DNA of 64,000 nucleotides from Isoetes taiwanensis (Eukaryota > Streptophyta > Lycopodiopsida > Isoetales > Isoetaceae). The notes beneath the pieces are model-generated. The model saw only the letters and a list, made by a program, of their open reading frames with translations. It made no database searches and was not told where the DNA came from. This document shows positions 1-11,478 of the stretch, piece by piece. The stretch spans positions 2,733,991 through 2,797,990 of the forward strand of contig JAJEKV010000077.1 of assembly GCA_021234155.1 (NCBI GenBank), written 5' to 3'. The translations under genes and the position numbers were made by a program. How positions within the stretch are numbered: position 1 is the first letter of the stretch; the number at the start of each line of letters is the position of its first letter.

Positions 1-426
1 ATGAATGTTTGCAAATGATGAAAATATATGGTGTATGAGCATATGGACCAATAAATGGAAGCACTGTTAGTATGAAAATGAGTTGTTATATTTGATGGGA
101 TGTTGAATGGTAGCAATGATGGAGGGGGTGAGTGAAAAATGACTCAAATATCTTATAAAAGACAGGTCAACTGTGAAAACATGTGTCATAATCAACCAAG
201 CAAAGATCTAAAGAGAAGGAATTATTTTAAGTGTAGTCAACGGAGAAAAAGGATGTCATAGGGCTTAGCAATATTTGGGAGGTCGAGGTTTAAGATCAAC
301 CCTAATGTTTCGATAAATTATTTGAAGGTCAAACATTCTCAATCCATATAACCCAATAGTTAATATATAATTTTAAGGTCAGTACAATGCATGACTTCTA
401 TACATAAAGTCTAAATGTACACTATT

Positions 427-765
427 TTTTTTTTTGTTGAAGGACGTCAGACTTTATTCAATCAAAGAGTCAAATACAAGTATAAATGCAGAGACAGGAA
501 TAAAATCTCAGCGGATAAGCGGAGACCCACCGAGTGAAGCAACCTGCCTAAGCATAAGAGTGCACATCCAAAAACTCCTCAAAAATCAATCGGGGCAAGT
601 GAAGAACAATGATACGACTTTACAATGTAACCTTGAGCTTCTTGGAGAACACGATTATCTGCCACATCCAGACCTTTGAAGATTACCAATCTTCGTCTTT
701 TCCAGATAGTCCAAAGCAACCATCCTGCTGCTAGATGAAAAGCCTGGCCTTGTAACTCTGTCCAG
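427..765 (-). mobile_element. Retroposed 339-bp insert with poly(A) tail
   Basis: On the minus strand the insert ends in a run of A (about nine to eleven, read as T from 425 to 435), preceded some 20 bases upstream by an AATAAA signal. It is flanked by a perfect 10-bp direct repeat, GTACACTATT, at 417-426 and 766-775. The homologous place in L1 (about 4625-4645) lacks it. Poly(A), a polyadenylation signal and a target duplication are the marks of LINE-machinery retroposition. Short minus-strand reading frames exist, but I recognise no protein, and I see no tRNA-like Pol III boxes. It is either the 3' end of an mRNA or of a LINE/SINE. Confidence 0.7.
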
Positions 766-1708
766 GTACACTATTGAAAATGGGAGCAGTTTAAAAAACA
801 AAAAAATGAAGACGATCATCAAGCTTAAAATTTGGAACATTAGAAAGATGAAAGTTGTGTCTAACATATTGAGGTCACTTCTGAAGGACCTCCCCTTCCT
901 CTATCTTGTATTGTTATGGGAAATTATTTTAAGTTACACAGCTGGGACGAGGCTTTAGGGGATCAAACAGTCCCTAGGCTAATTGGGAGTGCAATATGAG
1001 ACTCTGCAGTAGAACGATATAGATTACGAGCCAAAGGCCTTGCCCACCAATTAGTGTGCATTCCTATCTACAAAGAGCTTCAAGAAAGGCGAAAAAGGAA
1101 GTGGATTTTGTAACCTCTTTTCATTAATTTGCTTTGCCACTCTGTCACTAAGAATTCCCATCCTTTAAGATAAAGCCTTAAGCTTAATGGATCAGAATTT
1201 CCCCTAGATCTTGCATAAATCAGATGCTATGAAATGGAATTTAAAAGAAATATTTTTATGGTACCAACTTGTTTCTCTACTAGACATTTAGCTTTTTATC
1301 CTTGTGTCCTTTCCTATATATGTCTTGTGTCCTATTAGACTTAGTCCTTAGCACTTTAGACTAACACCTAAGTCCATGGTCTTAAAAGTAATCTTATAGC
1401 AGATAGACCAGATATCAATATCTTTAATGAACCGGGCTAATTATCACCCTCAATTACATATATATACAAAGAGGGTGAATGTTAGTCCACCTCAAGATCT
1501 TGGACAGCTATAACATCATATTGAAAATGAAATTATAATACAAGGATCTAGGAGTTATACATCTTTGGCCGAGGTGACGGAACCCAAATTTGCTCGATTG
1601 TATAAGCATTGATCGAATATGGCCCTATTCTATATGAAGCACAGACACATATGAGGAGAAAGAAAGTTATTTGCAATGCATCTAAATAAATGGTCCTCTT
1701 CTAAATAC

Positions 1709-2640
1709 ATGCCTTTTGTAGAAGAGAAACACGCTTCAAATGGCCATTGATATTCCATAAGCAAGGCATGCCTGCCCCATAAAGAAATAGTCAATTTCAT
1801 AAAGACTTGTCATTCTACTAACTCCAGAGGTAGGTACAACATTGCCCACCATGAAGCATCAGAAGACCAACAACTATCCCAGGATACATGTGTCTAACTA
1901 CAGATCTGGTTTTATTATGTCATGAATGCGAAAACCATTGTTGGATTGATAACAAATCAAAACAATGTGATAAAAAACACTCAAACCCTTCAACCAGTGG
2001 TATAGAGGATGGGACAATTCAACCAGCATAGCAATGTTTCAACCTCCAAAACCAGAACCACAAGCAATCTATGGAGAGAGAGGAAAGAACTCAAAGAACT
2101 TCACTTGTGCACTTGCTTCCAAAACTTCAGTACTAGAATCGTGCTCTGAAGGTCATAGAGACAAAAGGCCTTCCAGAGAAGTTCATATATCTATTTTCTT
2201 TCCAAGAAACAACCCCTCGCCATTAGATTTCAGTTCGTGCACTCCCCCATGTTGCTCACATCTAACTGTAGTAGCAAAATTTTGAAGACATGTTTTGGAG
2301 ATAAAGATCTACAACCTTAAGCCTATAATATCATGCTTGATTCCATATCTTACATGCATCACGAATGCATTGTACACATTGATCCAGAAAGCTAACTTCT
2401 CGTTTTGTTTCATTTTAGCTGGATCAAGCCGTTCAAGCTGCTCTACCATTGACCTGCAACATTTGGAAGAAGATGAAAATCTTCTTGCGGAACAAGAACA
2501 TCCGAATAAGCATAGGATGAATTGAAGCAAACCTGAAGTTCCGAAGAACACGAGCTGCATATGTTAATCGATCTTTGTCCACTCATATCCATGGCACTTC
2601 AATCTCAACTGTATGTCTTGCACAGGACGACACCCTTGTG
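1709..2640 (-). pseudogene. DUF547 protein gene fragment, unit 0 copy
   Basis: Three exons read on the minus strand. Exon a (from 2533 up to about 2640) encodes a stretch ending DRLTYAARVLRNFR. Exon b (2354-2453) encodes SMVEQLERLDP followed by EKLAFWINVYNAFVMH. Exon c (about 1709-1771) encodes ACLAYG and, in intact copies, LKRVSLLQKA. Donors GTTTGC and GTAAGA and a CAG acceptor keep phase, so reading runs from NAFVMH directly into ACLAYG as in the DUF547 domain of plant leucine-zipper/MIP1-like proteins, whose biochemical role is unknown. Here exon c has a small internal deletion against the other copies. The N-terminal leucine zipper and the rest of the domain are not seen, so this is a gene fragment. 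Confidence 0.72.
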
Positions 2641-2924
2641 TACATTGACTCGTCTCAATCGCTCAAAGAATACAATGGATAGTGGATACGGTAGATGCCG
2701 GTTAGCCGGTTTGCACAACGGCTGCCCAGCAACAGGGGCGATCGACAGTTTACAGGTTGCAGGATGTTTAGAGCAGTTTTTGGTATATTCTAGGCATATG
2801 TTGGCATATACTAGAAATATACCAAAAACCCACATGAGCAAGGGATTGCCCCTCTAGGGGAAACCCAAAAAGGGCATATGACTTTGCATACACGTGCTTA
2901 CTATGTATTTGTATGTATAAAACG

Positions 2925-2938
2925 CAAGAAATATATTA
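2925..2938 (+). other. 14-bp templated filler at a deletion junction
   Basis: CAAGAAATATATTA matches the end of the copia RNase H region (30699-30712 in L1). It is bounded on the left by DUF547-side sequence (L1 26979) and on the right by post-copia sequence (L1 30969). Two deletions therefore meet at a short retained or templated piece. Confidence 0.6.
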
Positions 2939-3121
2939 GAGTTCAGAGACAACATGATGCATGCAATATATAATTCAGAAAGGACATGATGCAAAAGATT
3001 ATTCAGGTCAATGATGTTGAATATATTAAGCACAAAAGGTTAAGAAAAGTGATTTGTATTCAGCGCAAAAGGTAAGACGGGTGATTTGCCTCAGTTAAAC
3101 TGCTTAACACAAAAATGATCT

Positions 3122-3409
3122 GAAGAGGGAATGTTGTAATGTGTCAAATCACATTATCTGTATTGTATTATTTGTGTCAGGAAAATTGCAATGGTACCTA
3201 GAACATCATCTCTTAATATGATGTCATTATGCTCAATGATACCTAAATTGTTATAAGATACTAGAAAGATGAATATTGCTTCTTTAGAGCATTGTGCTAG
3301 GCAAATTGTTTTGAGCTAAACAAATATTTGAAATCTCGGTGAAGGCTGAACCGTCGGATTCTTCCTTTCTAGCTCCATAACCGTCGGACTATCAGTGTCA
3401 AATCGTCTA
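3122..3409 (+). mobile_element. Copia polypurine tract and start of 3' LTR (L1)
   Basis: GAAGAGGGA followed by TGTTGTAATG is a typical Ty1/copia polypurine tract and LTR start, placed downstream of the RNase H region in each unit that has it. The LTR's end cannot be set because no second copy with a 5' position is seen. The S-unit deletion begins at the equivalent of 3409. Confidence 0.45.
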
Positions 3410-5689
3410 CACTGTTATAGTCAATAACAAAGTTAAAGTGTTGTGCTATAATGAATTTCAAGGTTTCTTGATGATCTAATTAGTTCATCTCCAAAAATAT
3501 GCTCGCTAAATTCAAATACTATTGACTAGCTGAAATTGAGTGATAAAATTACTTCACTGCTGAAAAGTGCAGAACCCCGACCAACATCAAACATTTTCGA
3601 GGAGATCTGTGGAATGATTTTGATATAATGAACATCGCCTCCCCATGCAACTTCAGAATTAGCCCAAGTGCTTTGATGACATGGCAAAAAGGATAGCATG
3701 TGTCATGCTAACATGGCGTTTGACATTGTAAACATGTTTGATCTTAAAGAAGGCTTTTTCAACTAGTTGAATCCAAAGTGAATGGTTGATGGAGCAAATC
3801 GAGGCTGAAAAATAGGTTTAAATGCAATATGCGAGAATCAATGTAAGAGGATGGAAAAATAGGCTGAATGACATGGAATCCTTACATTAGCAGAACTTCT
3901 AAATCTTCGAATCTTCAAGTCGCTTGTAAAAATTACTGATGTGATTTCTCTCAAATCTTTTGTGAATGTGTTGCAACTTTGAATGTGACTGAATGATGAA
4001 TAATCCTAAAATGGAAAAACTTTAGTTGTTGCCAAATCCTGGCAACTGGATGCCTAAAAGAAAATAATTGGCAAGGGCTTTTCAATCCATGACCTCTTGG
4101 TCTTCATGAACTTTAAAAAATCTATTCTATTCTATTCTATCTTTCAGTCAATGTTCCTGCTAGTATGGGAAGATATGGCTAGCGTGATAAGGGAGTGAAG
4201 AAACGATAATGTAACACGAGTTAGAATGGAGATATAGGTCAATAAATGTTTGCAAATGATGAAAATATGTGGTGTATGAGCATATGTGGACCTATAAATG
4301 GAAATACTGTTAGTACGGAATTGGGTAGCAATGATGGAGGGAGTGAGTGAAAAATGACTCAAGTATCTTATAAAAGGCAGGTCAACTGTGAAAGCGGGTG
4401 TCATAATCAACCAAGCAAAGACCTAAAGAGAAGGAATTATTTTAAGTGTAGTCAATGGAGAAAAAGGATGTCATAGGGCTTAGCAATATTTGGGAGGTCG
4501 AGGTTTAAGATCAACCCTAATATTTCGATAAATTATCTGAAGGTCAAACATTCTCAATCCATATAACCCATTAGTTAATATATAATTTTAAGGCCAGTAC
4601 AATGCGTAACTTCTATACATTAAGTTTAAATATCTACTGTTGAAAATGGGAGCGGTTCAAAAAACAGAAAATTGAAGACGATCATCAAGTTTAAAATTTG
4701 GAACATTAGAAAGATGGAAGCCGTGTCTAACATATTGAGGTCACTTCTGAAGAACCTCCCCTTCCTCTATCTTGTATTGTTATGGGAAATTATTTTTAAG
4801 TTACGAATGTGTATTTATCACGTAAAAGCATGTACAAAAGTTCCTTCTTGTAGGTTCTGTAAGACCCATTATCAACAATTATTTTCACGATGCTATAAAA
4901 TGCATTAAGGATGTTGGATGTACTACTACTGTTGGTGGTTTGTATCTTAAGGGCACTAGAACTTGTAAGAGTTTCCTCCAACCTTTTCAGCTTTCCACCC
5001 AACCCTTTGACTAAAGCCATACCATTTTTATTCAATACTCTAAACAATAAACATTATTTATTGAACAAAATCAAAATTATTGCATTTCATTTGCTACATA
5101 TTAGCAACTCAAAGTATTGATGAGATATATCAAGCACCTATTTTTTAAACAATTTTTAGGACTACACTTAACCTTTAGAAATTTTCATAGCAAACTTATA
5201 ACTCGCAACAACACCATTTCCTACATATGCGTATATAGACACAAAAAATGCACTCTAAAGGACAAATTCATAGCTAAAAAGATGTCGGAAATAGAAAATG
5301 CTAATTCCAGAAAAAGGAATACATTGGTCTAAATGAATAAATGTACAAGTTGATCGACGGAGCCAATGTTGATGCAACATTATTACCTCGTTGCATTTGG
5401 TCTCTCCAAAAAATAAAGTATTAACTTCCATCTTAAAAAATTTGAAAGAATAACTGGAGTAATTCTTGCTTTCCCAAGTCTTTCATAGAATTAGTCCTTA
5501 TCCTTTGCATAACCTTCACAAATTGGGATATTCCTTTTGATGTTTTAAAAGCAACCATATCTCACATGTCAGCATTCACTTTTCTCTTAATCACGTTGCT
5601 CTTCTTAGGTTTTGATGAAGATGCCTCTATATCCATAGCTCTCTATTTGTGCTATGACACTCGAATACTAAGAGCATGCTATTACAAAA
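3410..5689. other. Non-coding stretch between copia end and CPL4
   Basis: I see no gene here. The short open frames around 4144-4410, 4672-5120 and 5566-5772 show no recognisable protein. A TCTAT pentamer tract sits at 4121-4140, and the part 4240-4804 is the piece shared with unit 0. Confidence 0.5.
4055..4140 (+). mobile_element. LINE 3'-end remnant with TCTAT tail
   Basis: The tract TCTAT x4 at 4121-4140 is preceded by sequence resembling the last bases of the LINE at 28390-29864 (both have TTGGTCT, a TG.AC core, then a run of A before the pentamers). No coding part remains, so it is probably a strongly 5'-truncated LINE insertion. The same tract is in L3. Confidence 0.45.
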
Positions 5690-6934
5690 GGGGACACTCT
5701 GAGAACATTCACCTTTTGATGAAGAATTTGAGAAGATTCTCTCTTGTCATCGAATGTTCTCCAAGCTTGTGAAAGTTTAGTGCGCTTGGCATCGTTTTCT
5801 TCTCCAACTAGCTTCCTTTTTACGCTTTTTACGATCATCCCTTTGCATCATCATTTGTAGCAACACCAACAGTTGGATAACAAGGATAGAAGATGGGAAA
5901 GCAAGTTATAGGATAATCTTGTTCCTCTGGACGCTTCCAGACATACTGAGCAGCTTGCAGCCAATTAGGGTGCACTAAGAAATGTCCCTTTGCCTTTGCC
6001 CATGTGATCTTCTCTTCATCAATGTCATCTACGCGGGATATGACATGGGTGTGAGATATCCATATCATCATGCCACGTTGCACCAAGAGCCTTTGTGCGG
6101 TGCTTCAAGAAATCCCTAAGTCGTTTAGTCACTCCATCAAAGAGAACATGGCAACCTTGTAGCACTCTTTTCTTCATCTTTTGCACCACTTGAGTAACAC
6201 TAATATCTTCATCTGATGATTTAAAGAATTCTTCATGTACCTTGCGAAGAACATTGAGTATTCTAGAGAGATTGCCTTCGATTTCGCTCTCATCCCTATG
6301 TTGTTGAGTTAAAGAAGGCTCTTCAAGTTTGAAGTCCTTGCAACTAGAGCTGAAAAAATGATAACGTTCCACCTCCAACAAGTTGGCTTGATGTTGTGGC
6401 CACATTTTTTTTGAATCATCAAGTATCAAAGTGGCATGTTCTACTCCAAGAAAGGCGTCCAAGTTCTTGCATTTCTTACCATGACTGGAGATGACTCTCC
6501 CTTGAAAATACTGCAGCTCAGGATCGAGTAAACCAGCCATGGCTAAAGCATAACTCATCTCACCCATGGTATGTATATACAACTCGAACATCTGGCTGGC
6601 CTCCTCCAGAAACTGGTGCACGAAAGGACGAAGCTTTGTCCAATACTTCCAATGATCTAAATGGTAAAACTGGTCTGATCCTTGCACAATATCAGCGTTG
6701 ATTACTTTCCTCTGACGTGAAAAATAATTTTGCAAGATATACTCTTTTTTCTTCAGCTTCCAACTGGTCGATGCCAACACTGTTGAGAAGGGTGTGATCT
6801 AAGTCAAGAACAAGATACAGCTTCTTTTGTGCGAGAAGTTGTTCGAGCTCCATATTGCGTTCCAGAGCTGCCTCTACGGCGTCCAATTCCATGGCTCCGA
6901 CTATTTCCATCGCCTGGTAAATGCGCGAACACAC
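5690..6934 (-). pseudogene. CPL4: CPL4-like RNA polymerase II CTD phosphatase, L1 copy
   Basis: Members of this family (FCP1-type, Mg-dependent, nuclear) remove phosphate from the C-terminal domain of RNA polymerase II. The HAD motif DLDHTLLNS (both catalytic Asp) lies in the first frame (6692-6934). A second frame (6025-6780) gives LRPFVHQFLEEASQMFELY, then LLDPELQYFQGRVIS, LILDDS and RYHFFSSSC, in the order known for plant CPL4. A third frame (5835-6086) covers the BRCT end, with WAKAKGHFLVHPNWLQAAQY. A basic tail with KRKLVGEENDAKRTK continues towards 5690. No intron interrupts the phosphatase or BRCT parts. Breaks: one extra T in a homopolymer near 6746 and a one-base loss near 6057. L3 is in frame at both places but broken elsewhere. 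The zinc-binding N terminus expected before the catalytic part is missing, so it is a truncated, possibly processed copy. Confidence 0.85.
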
Positions 6935-7903
6935 AAGCTACGTTTTTCTAGTTAATTAGGTCCGTCATACCTTTCTTAGATATTTTGCACTTTTTGATCT
7001 AAAGGCCCAGATCGTTGCCTTTTCCACGAATGTAGGGCGAAAAAATGGATGCTACGCCAAAAAAAATCTTTGGGTTTAGATTAGCTTTTGAGAAATGCCA
7101 TTCTAGGCGGAATGTAGAACGACAGTGTGAAAATAGTCAATGTGTCTTTTCCAAAATAAGCTTTTGAGAAATGCCATACACGATAGTTTTCACAATTATC
7201 GGCCATTTTGATCTGTCTATCTGCTTCTAATAGCGTGGTAACAGCGTGCTGTATTTTCATTTACTCTACCGAAGTTTCCTTTTGCCCAATTAACAGCCCC
7301 TTTGTTTCTTTTGTCCAAAGAATTTTGTACTAATGCTTAGTTCTACCGTAGCTCTTTTTGCTGCTTCAACTTGTGCATGAAATCATTGTTCCAGATTTTG
7401 GAGAAAAAATCCTTTGATGTTGATATAGCATTGACAACATCTATGGAAGGAATTTTTGTATGATTACTTGAAGAGCATTGGCGAGAAGGTCCACAATGTT
7501 GCTGTTATTTTGAGGTGCTTTCTGTCCCTCATGAATTTTGTAACAGTTCAAGTATCATCTAAAAGATATTTGCTTAGCAGCATGCTAGAGTAATCCAAAC
7601 ATCTGGAGACCCAAGATGCATGTCTGCAAAGTGGAGATAAGATATATGGTTGCAGAATCTCTAATATGTGAACATGACACAACAGCTTGCATCTGCAATA
7701 TTTTGCTTATTTTATCACTCATATGATCATATCAATATTCATCCCTGTCCAGCTCCTTGTGCATGAGCCGGGTCCATATGAAACTCTTGAAATCATGCGA
7801 GAATGTTGCCTTTGTCAGATTTGAGTGACTTCTAGCACAGGTAAAAGAATACCCACGTAGATTTGGTCATGATCCATCTCAACTTATCTATGTCGTGTTT
7901 CAG
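6935..7903. other. Non-coding stretch upstream of CPL4
   Basis: No gene seen. A direct repeat (about 18 bp, beginning AGCTTTTGAGAAATGCCAT) occurs near 7087 and 7162. L3 lacks about 50 bp just upstream of CPL4 that L1 has near 6950-7000. Confidence 0.4.
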
Positions 7904-8640
7904 GATTTTGCATTGAAAGCCATGGGGGTTGGCTTGAAACAAAATCAAGTGTATTTCAAGGTTTTTGTACTCCATGAGGTCCTTCCTACTTACGGTTCAG
8001 CTGAATTCCTAAGGTTGAGGGAATATAGGACTTTTTCAGTTGCTTATTCCTAGTTGAGGGAGTATAGGTCCTTTTTTTTCTTTCTTTCCCTTTTTTTCTT
8101 AGCACTTTTGCACAAACGCGAGTCGAAGGTTCGATGCATTCTGAGGCCATCCACATTGCAGCCAGGTGGGAATTTTGTGCAGGTGATGTTCTTTCGATCA
8201 TTTGATTTCATCTACAGTGGTGGAAATTCATGAAAATTCCAAATCAGTCATGGGTGCAATGAGAAAACTTCATTGATATAGTTTTGGTTTTCTTCATTGG
8301 TGTTTTGGTATGGTTGAAAACGCAGGTATGTGGAGCCCTGTGGGTAGATCGTGCGATGCTGAAAGGCAAATGGAACTTCTATCTAATGCCACTGCCTGAA
8401 AGATATGCTGAATGGGCTCTTTGTACTTTTTCAGGCAAAGCTTGAATTCCAGGTTTGTGAAAACAGAAACGATGGCCTACTTGGCCTGTCTACTTATATT
8501 CATACCTTATTACAGGTATTCTGGCAAAGAAAAAAAAGGATTTTGCCAAAAGCCAGAATGCAATGCAATGGAGTATATTCAATAGAGGGATAACTGGAGC
8601 GATCTGTACCAGATTAGGCAATGCTTATCATGACATGAGG
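7904..8640 (+). other. Exon-like pieces of an unidentified gene, L1
   Basis: A 57-bp piece (7904-7960) is bounded by TTTCAG and GTTTTTG and reads as 19 codons (DFALKAMGVGLKQNQVYFK). A second, after CGCAG at 8326, reads VCGALWVDRAMLKGKWNFY and onwards. A third, after TTACAG at 8516, contains NAMQWSIFNRGITGA in one frame. Phase-consistent AG/GT borders and preservation in L3 suggest exons of a real plant gene, but I do not recognise the protein and cannot show that the three belong together. Confidence 0.35.
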
Positions 8641-11376
8641 AGTTGTTCATTGTCCACCAAGAGTGAGCAAGTTAATGCTAGCTTCTTCGTAGATCAGATC
8701 TAGATCCAAAGATGACACAATAGTACTAGATATTTTTTCAACCTTGACAATGGTATTTCTTTTAAACTTAACATTGATGAAGCATCTTCTCAGCCTTCTC
8801 AAGTTGCTTCTCTTGTTCTATCCGTGATTTATTTTCTTCGTTTTCCATCTCTAGTTACATGCAGAAAGATCCTTCTCCAGGTTTGCTCTTGATGAAGGCA
8901 TTAGCAACTACGACATATGTTCAAGTGTTGCATTAATTATCTGATGATGATTCAGTTCACCCTATTTTAGAGCCCCAACGGTGGCACATGCATCTAGAAG
9001 AGCAATGAATGTAACTTGCTAGAATGTATTTGTCTACCCTCTTCTAGATTTCCCATAACGGAACGTGCTTCTACGACACAGATATAAGTAGTCTTGTCTG
9101 GAATTAACCTGTCTAGTTGCATATTTTGGACAGTTGTAAAGCCATTTCACCTGGCCGTTTCTAACTTTTCTTTTATTCCGGTTGCACATTTGGATGCATT
9201 GCTTTCTTCACTTGCACATGACAGTGAAATAATAGCCCGTTGTTTGAATATGTTACTTTTTCCATCATACTTTCCTTTGATGGTAATGGCAATGGTGAAG
9301 ATTTTAAGTGTTTTGACAAGTCATTTATGGTCCATCTATTCAATCGCTGTGCCATGAACTGAGATTGCACAACTCTGCTGCTAACACTCCCAGGAGATTC
9401 TACAAATCTTGTTGCACATCCCATAATCTGGCCTGATCCTAATGAATCTAGAACAATGTAACAATAAACAGACAAGCCTTGTTGATTTACTACCTTGCTT
9501 TAGGAGCTTCCCTTAAAGAGAAACAACATGTGACCTTTGTGCCTCGTTGATTGAGGCCTTTGTGTGTATGGTATATGTAATCTGTGTCAATAAAAGCCCT
9601 TATTTGTTTGTTTTATATGTTAATGTGCAGGTTGAGCTCGAAGCTTGAGGCATTTCCATTGTTGAAACATCCTTCCAAAAGGTAAACTTTGATATGGATT
9701 TGTTGTAAAATGACTGACTGTTGGGGATAGTAATTTCCTTTGCTACGAAACTTAACTAGACTGTTGTTAGAGTAATGTGCTTTGAGAACACTGGTAAGAT
9801 CATTCATATGGGTGTGCATGACCATAGAGAGCGCCACAATTTCTGCAGGCTTTTCGCAGAGCTTTTCGCAGAGCTGCCTTCTTCGACATAACAATAGCAT
9901 GAAGAATAACCAAGGAAACAATGATCTATAGAAATTAAACAGGGTTGTTTTTGCCGATCTACAATTGCCAGGCATTCCTCAATGAACATGGATTGTTCGA
10001 TTGTTCTGTCCTAGACCTCCAGTCATGATCTGAATCCACTTTGTTCAGAATTGACATAAGATGATCTAGAGCTAGGCCAGTCAAGCTCATGATCCCCCTG
10101 TAAGCATAAACACCATATGACTGTCACAACAAAAAATAAGGAGTGACTCCTAAAGAGCTTATCCACCTATTCAACTGTTGTGCCACGAACTAAAAGGTTG
10201 CACGGCTCTGTAGAACAGTCCTTGAGTTGCAGAACAGTGAAATCACTTGGGTAGTCCAACTTATAGACTTCATAGTCTGTCTTTCACTTGTATCCAGCAT
10301 TATACTTATATATTTGTTTCTGTGGAGGAGCAGTTATGTTTAATATCCATAGATGTCGAGATAAGATTTAGAATGAGCTTAAGCAAGCTTCTTAATATTG
10401 GCATGCCAAGAGTTGATGGCAATAGTTTAAGACAATATATGGGGAATCAGCCTGCAACATCTTGTATCTTCAACTGATTGTCTTTCTTGACTATTCAATT
10501 TCCTTTCGGTGCTTGTATATTCAGGTCTTGGTCTGAGGACTTTGCGTATCTCCTGGAAGTCATCATGATCCATTGATACAATTCAGGATGAAATCTTCAA
10601 ACGTTCTGTTCTTATGCGAAATAGTATCCTTCTGTCTAGCAATGCCATTATGTTATACTTATGATCATGCCAATCATACAATCAGTATAACTAGTCCTAC
10701 TATGTCAGGATGGAATGGGATATGATAAAACTAACATTCATATGCCGGTAAGATGCATCTTTTGACGTATAAAATTGGTATGCTTGTAGGATGCATTTGC
10801 TGACGTTATTTTTTAGCTTTGTAAATCTGATGGTTTTCTTTTCCTCTGTAACAGGGTTTTATGTACCACACATGCACAATAACTTTGTAGGAACTTGGAC
10901 ACCTAGGTATACAGAGTACCAGATATAGAGCTCTCTACAATCTGTTCTGTTCCAAAAAGTCCTGGAAAGAACATAATTGCGGTAGATGTTCCAGCCAGTG
11001 CCAGTGACACATATATTGCTGCAGGCATGTACTGTGTAACTATATGCCTTATCGTATTCCTAGAATTTTGTATAAGTTTGCACTTTTTAGAAGACCATGA
11101 CGCCCGCTATCTATTGTTAGGATACCATTGTTGTGATGCCAACTAAATGCTATCTTTTTGTTGTGTGAATATAGGTAGCAGACCATCAGTATATGCATTC
11201 AATAGATGCATTTGAATGATCTCCCTGTAAGCATATGATCTCCCTGTAAAACACCGTATGATCAAATTCAAGTTTCAAATGGACACATGAAAAAATTGCT
11301 ATGGTCTATTTCCTGTTGAGGACACGTCTTTATGAGATATAACACCTGTTGCTAACTTCTTGATTATGGCTATTAG
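8641..11376. other. Stretch without a confident gene, L1
   Basis: Several open frames on both strands (9094-9357, 9173-9475, 9613-9975, 10247-10477) are preserved in L3 at high identity but overlap each other and match no family I know, so I do not call them genes. A 12-bp tandem duplication near 9849 (GCTTTTCGCAGA twice) is absent from L3. At 10798-10832 a short unrelated piece replaces about 290 bp that L3 has (the S-domain exon). Confidence 0.4.
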
Positions 11377-11478
11377 GGCCTGTCATGGACTGATATAATG
11401 TATGTGATGAGGCGTAATATGACAAATGCAGTTGCTACCGTGACAAAGCAGCTAGAACAAGTTTCATTAGCCCTTGCA
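11377..11478 (+). pseudogene. DUF1664 family exon, L1
   Basis: A 102-bp (34-codon) exon bounded by an acceptor TATTAG and a donor GTAGGT. It begins GLSWTDIMYVMRRNM and continues with VTKQLEQVSLALA. Plant DUF1664 proteins have a very similar stretch (G.S..D.MYVT+RNM, then a V.KQLE.V..ALA helix) just after a predicted membrane segment. Their function is unknown and they are predicted coiled-coil proteins. I find no upstream or downstream exon, so this is an isolated exon fragment. Confidence 0.6.

Larger units (their letters stand above)
1..2938. repeat. Tandem-array unit 0 (right end, deletion derivative)
   Basis: Bases 1-937 match 4240-4804 of the L1 unit apart from a retroposed insert. At 937/938 the sequence jumps to what in L1 lies at 15286, so about 10.5 kb (CPL4 to ARP) is missing. 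It then follows the post-ARP and DUF547 segment to 2924, carries 14 bp of copia-end sequence, and joins the next unit at 2939. Its breakpoints differ from those of the S units, so it is an independent deletion. The site where S units hold the GC-rich composite insertion is empty here (near 1537). Confidence 0.75.

Noticed and set aside
9094-9475. Overlapping plus and minus frames preserved in L1 and L3
   Set aside because: Preserved only because the units are near-identical; no recognisable family, and they overlap on opposite strands.
10870-11050. Minus-strand hydrophobic frame starting MPAAIYVSLALAG
   Set aside because: Could be an exon of the S-domain kinase but matches no lectin or membrane segment that I can defend.
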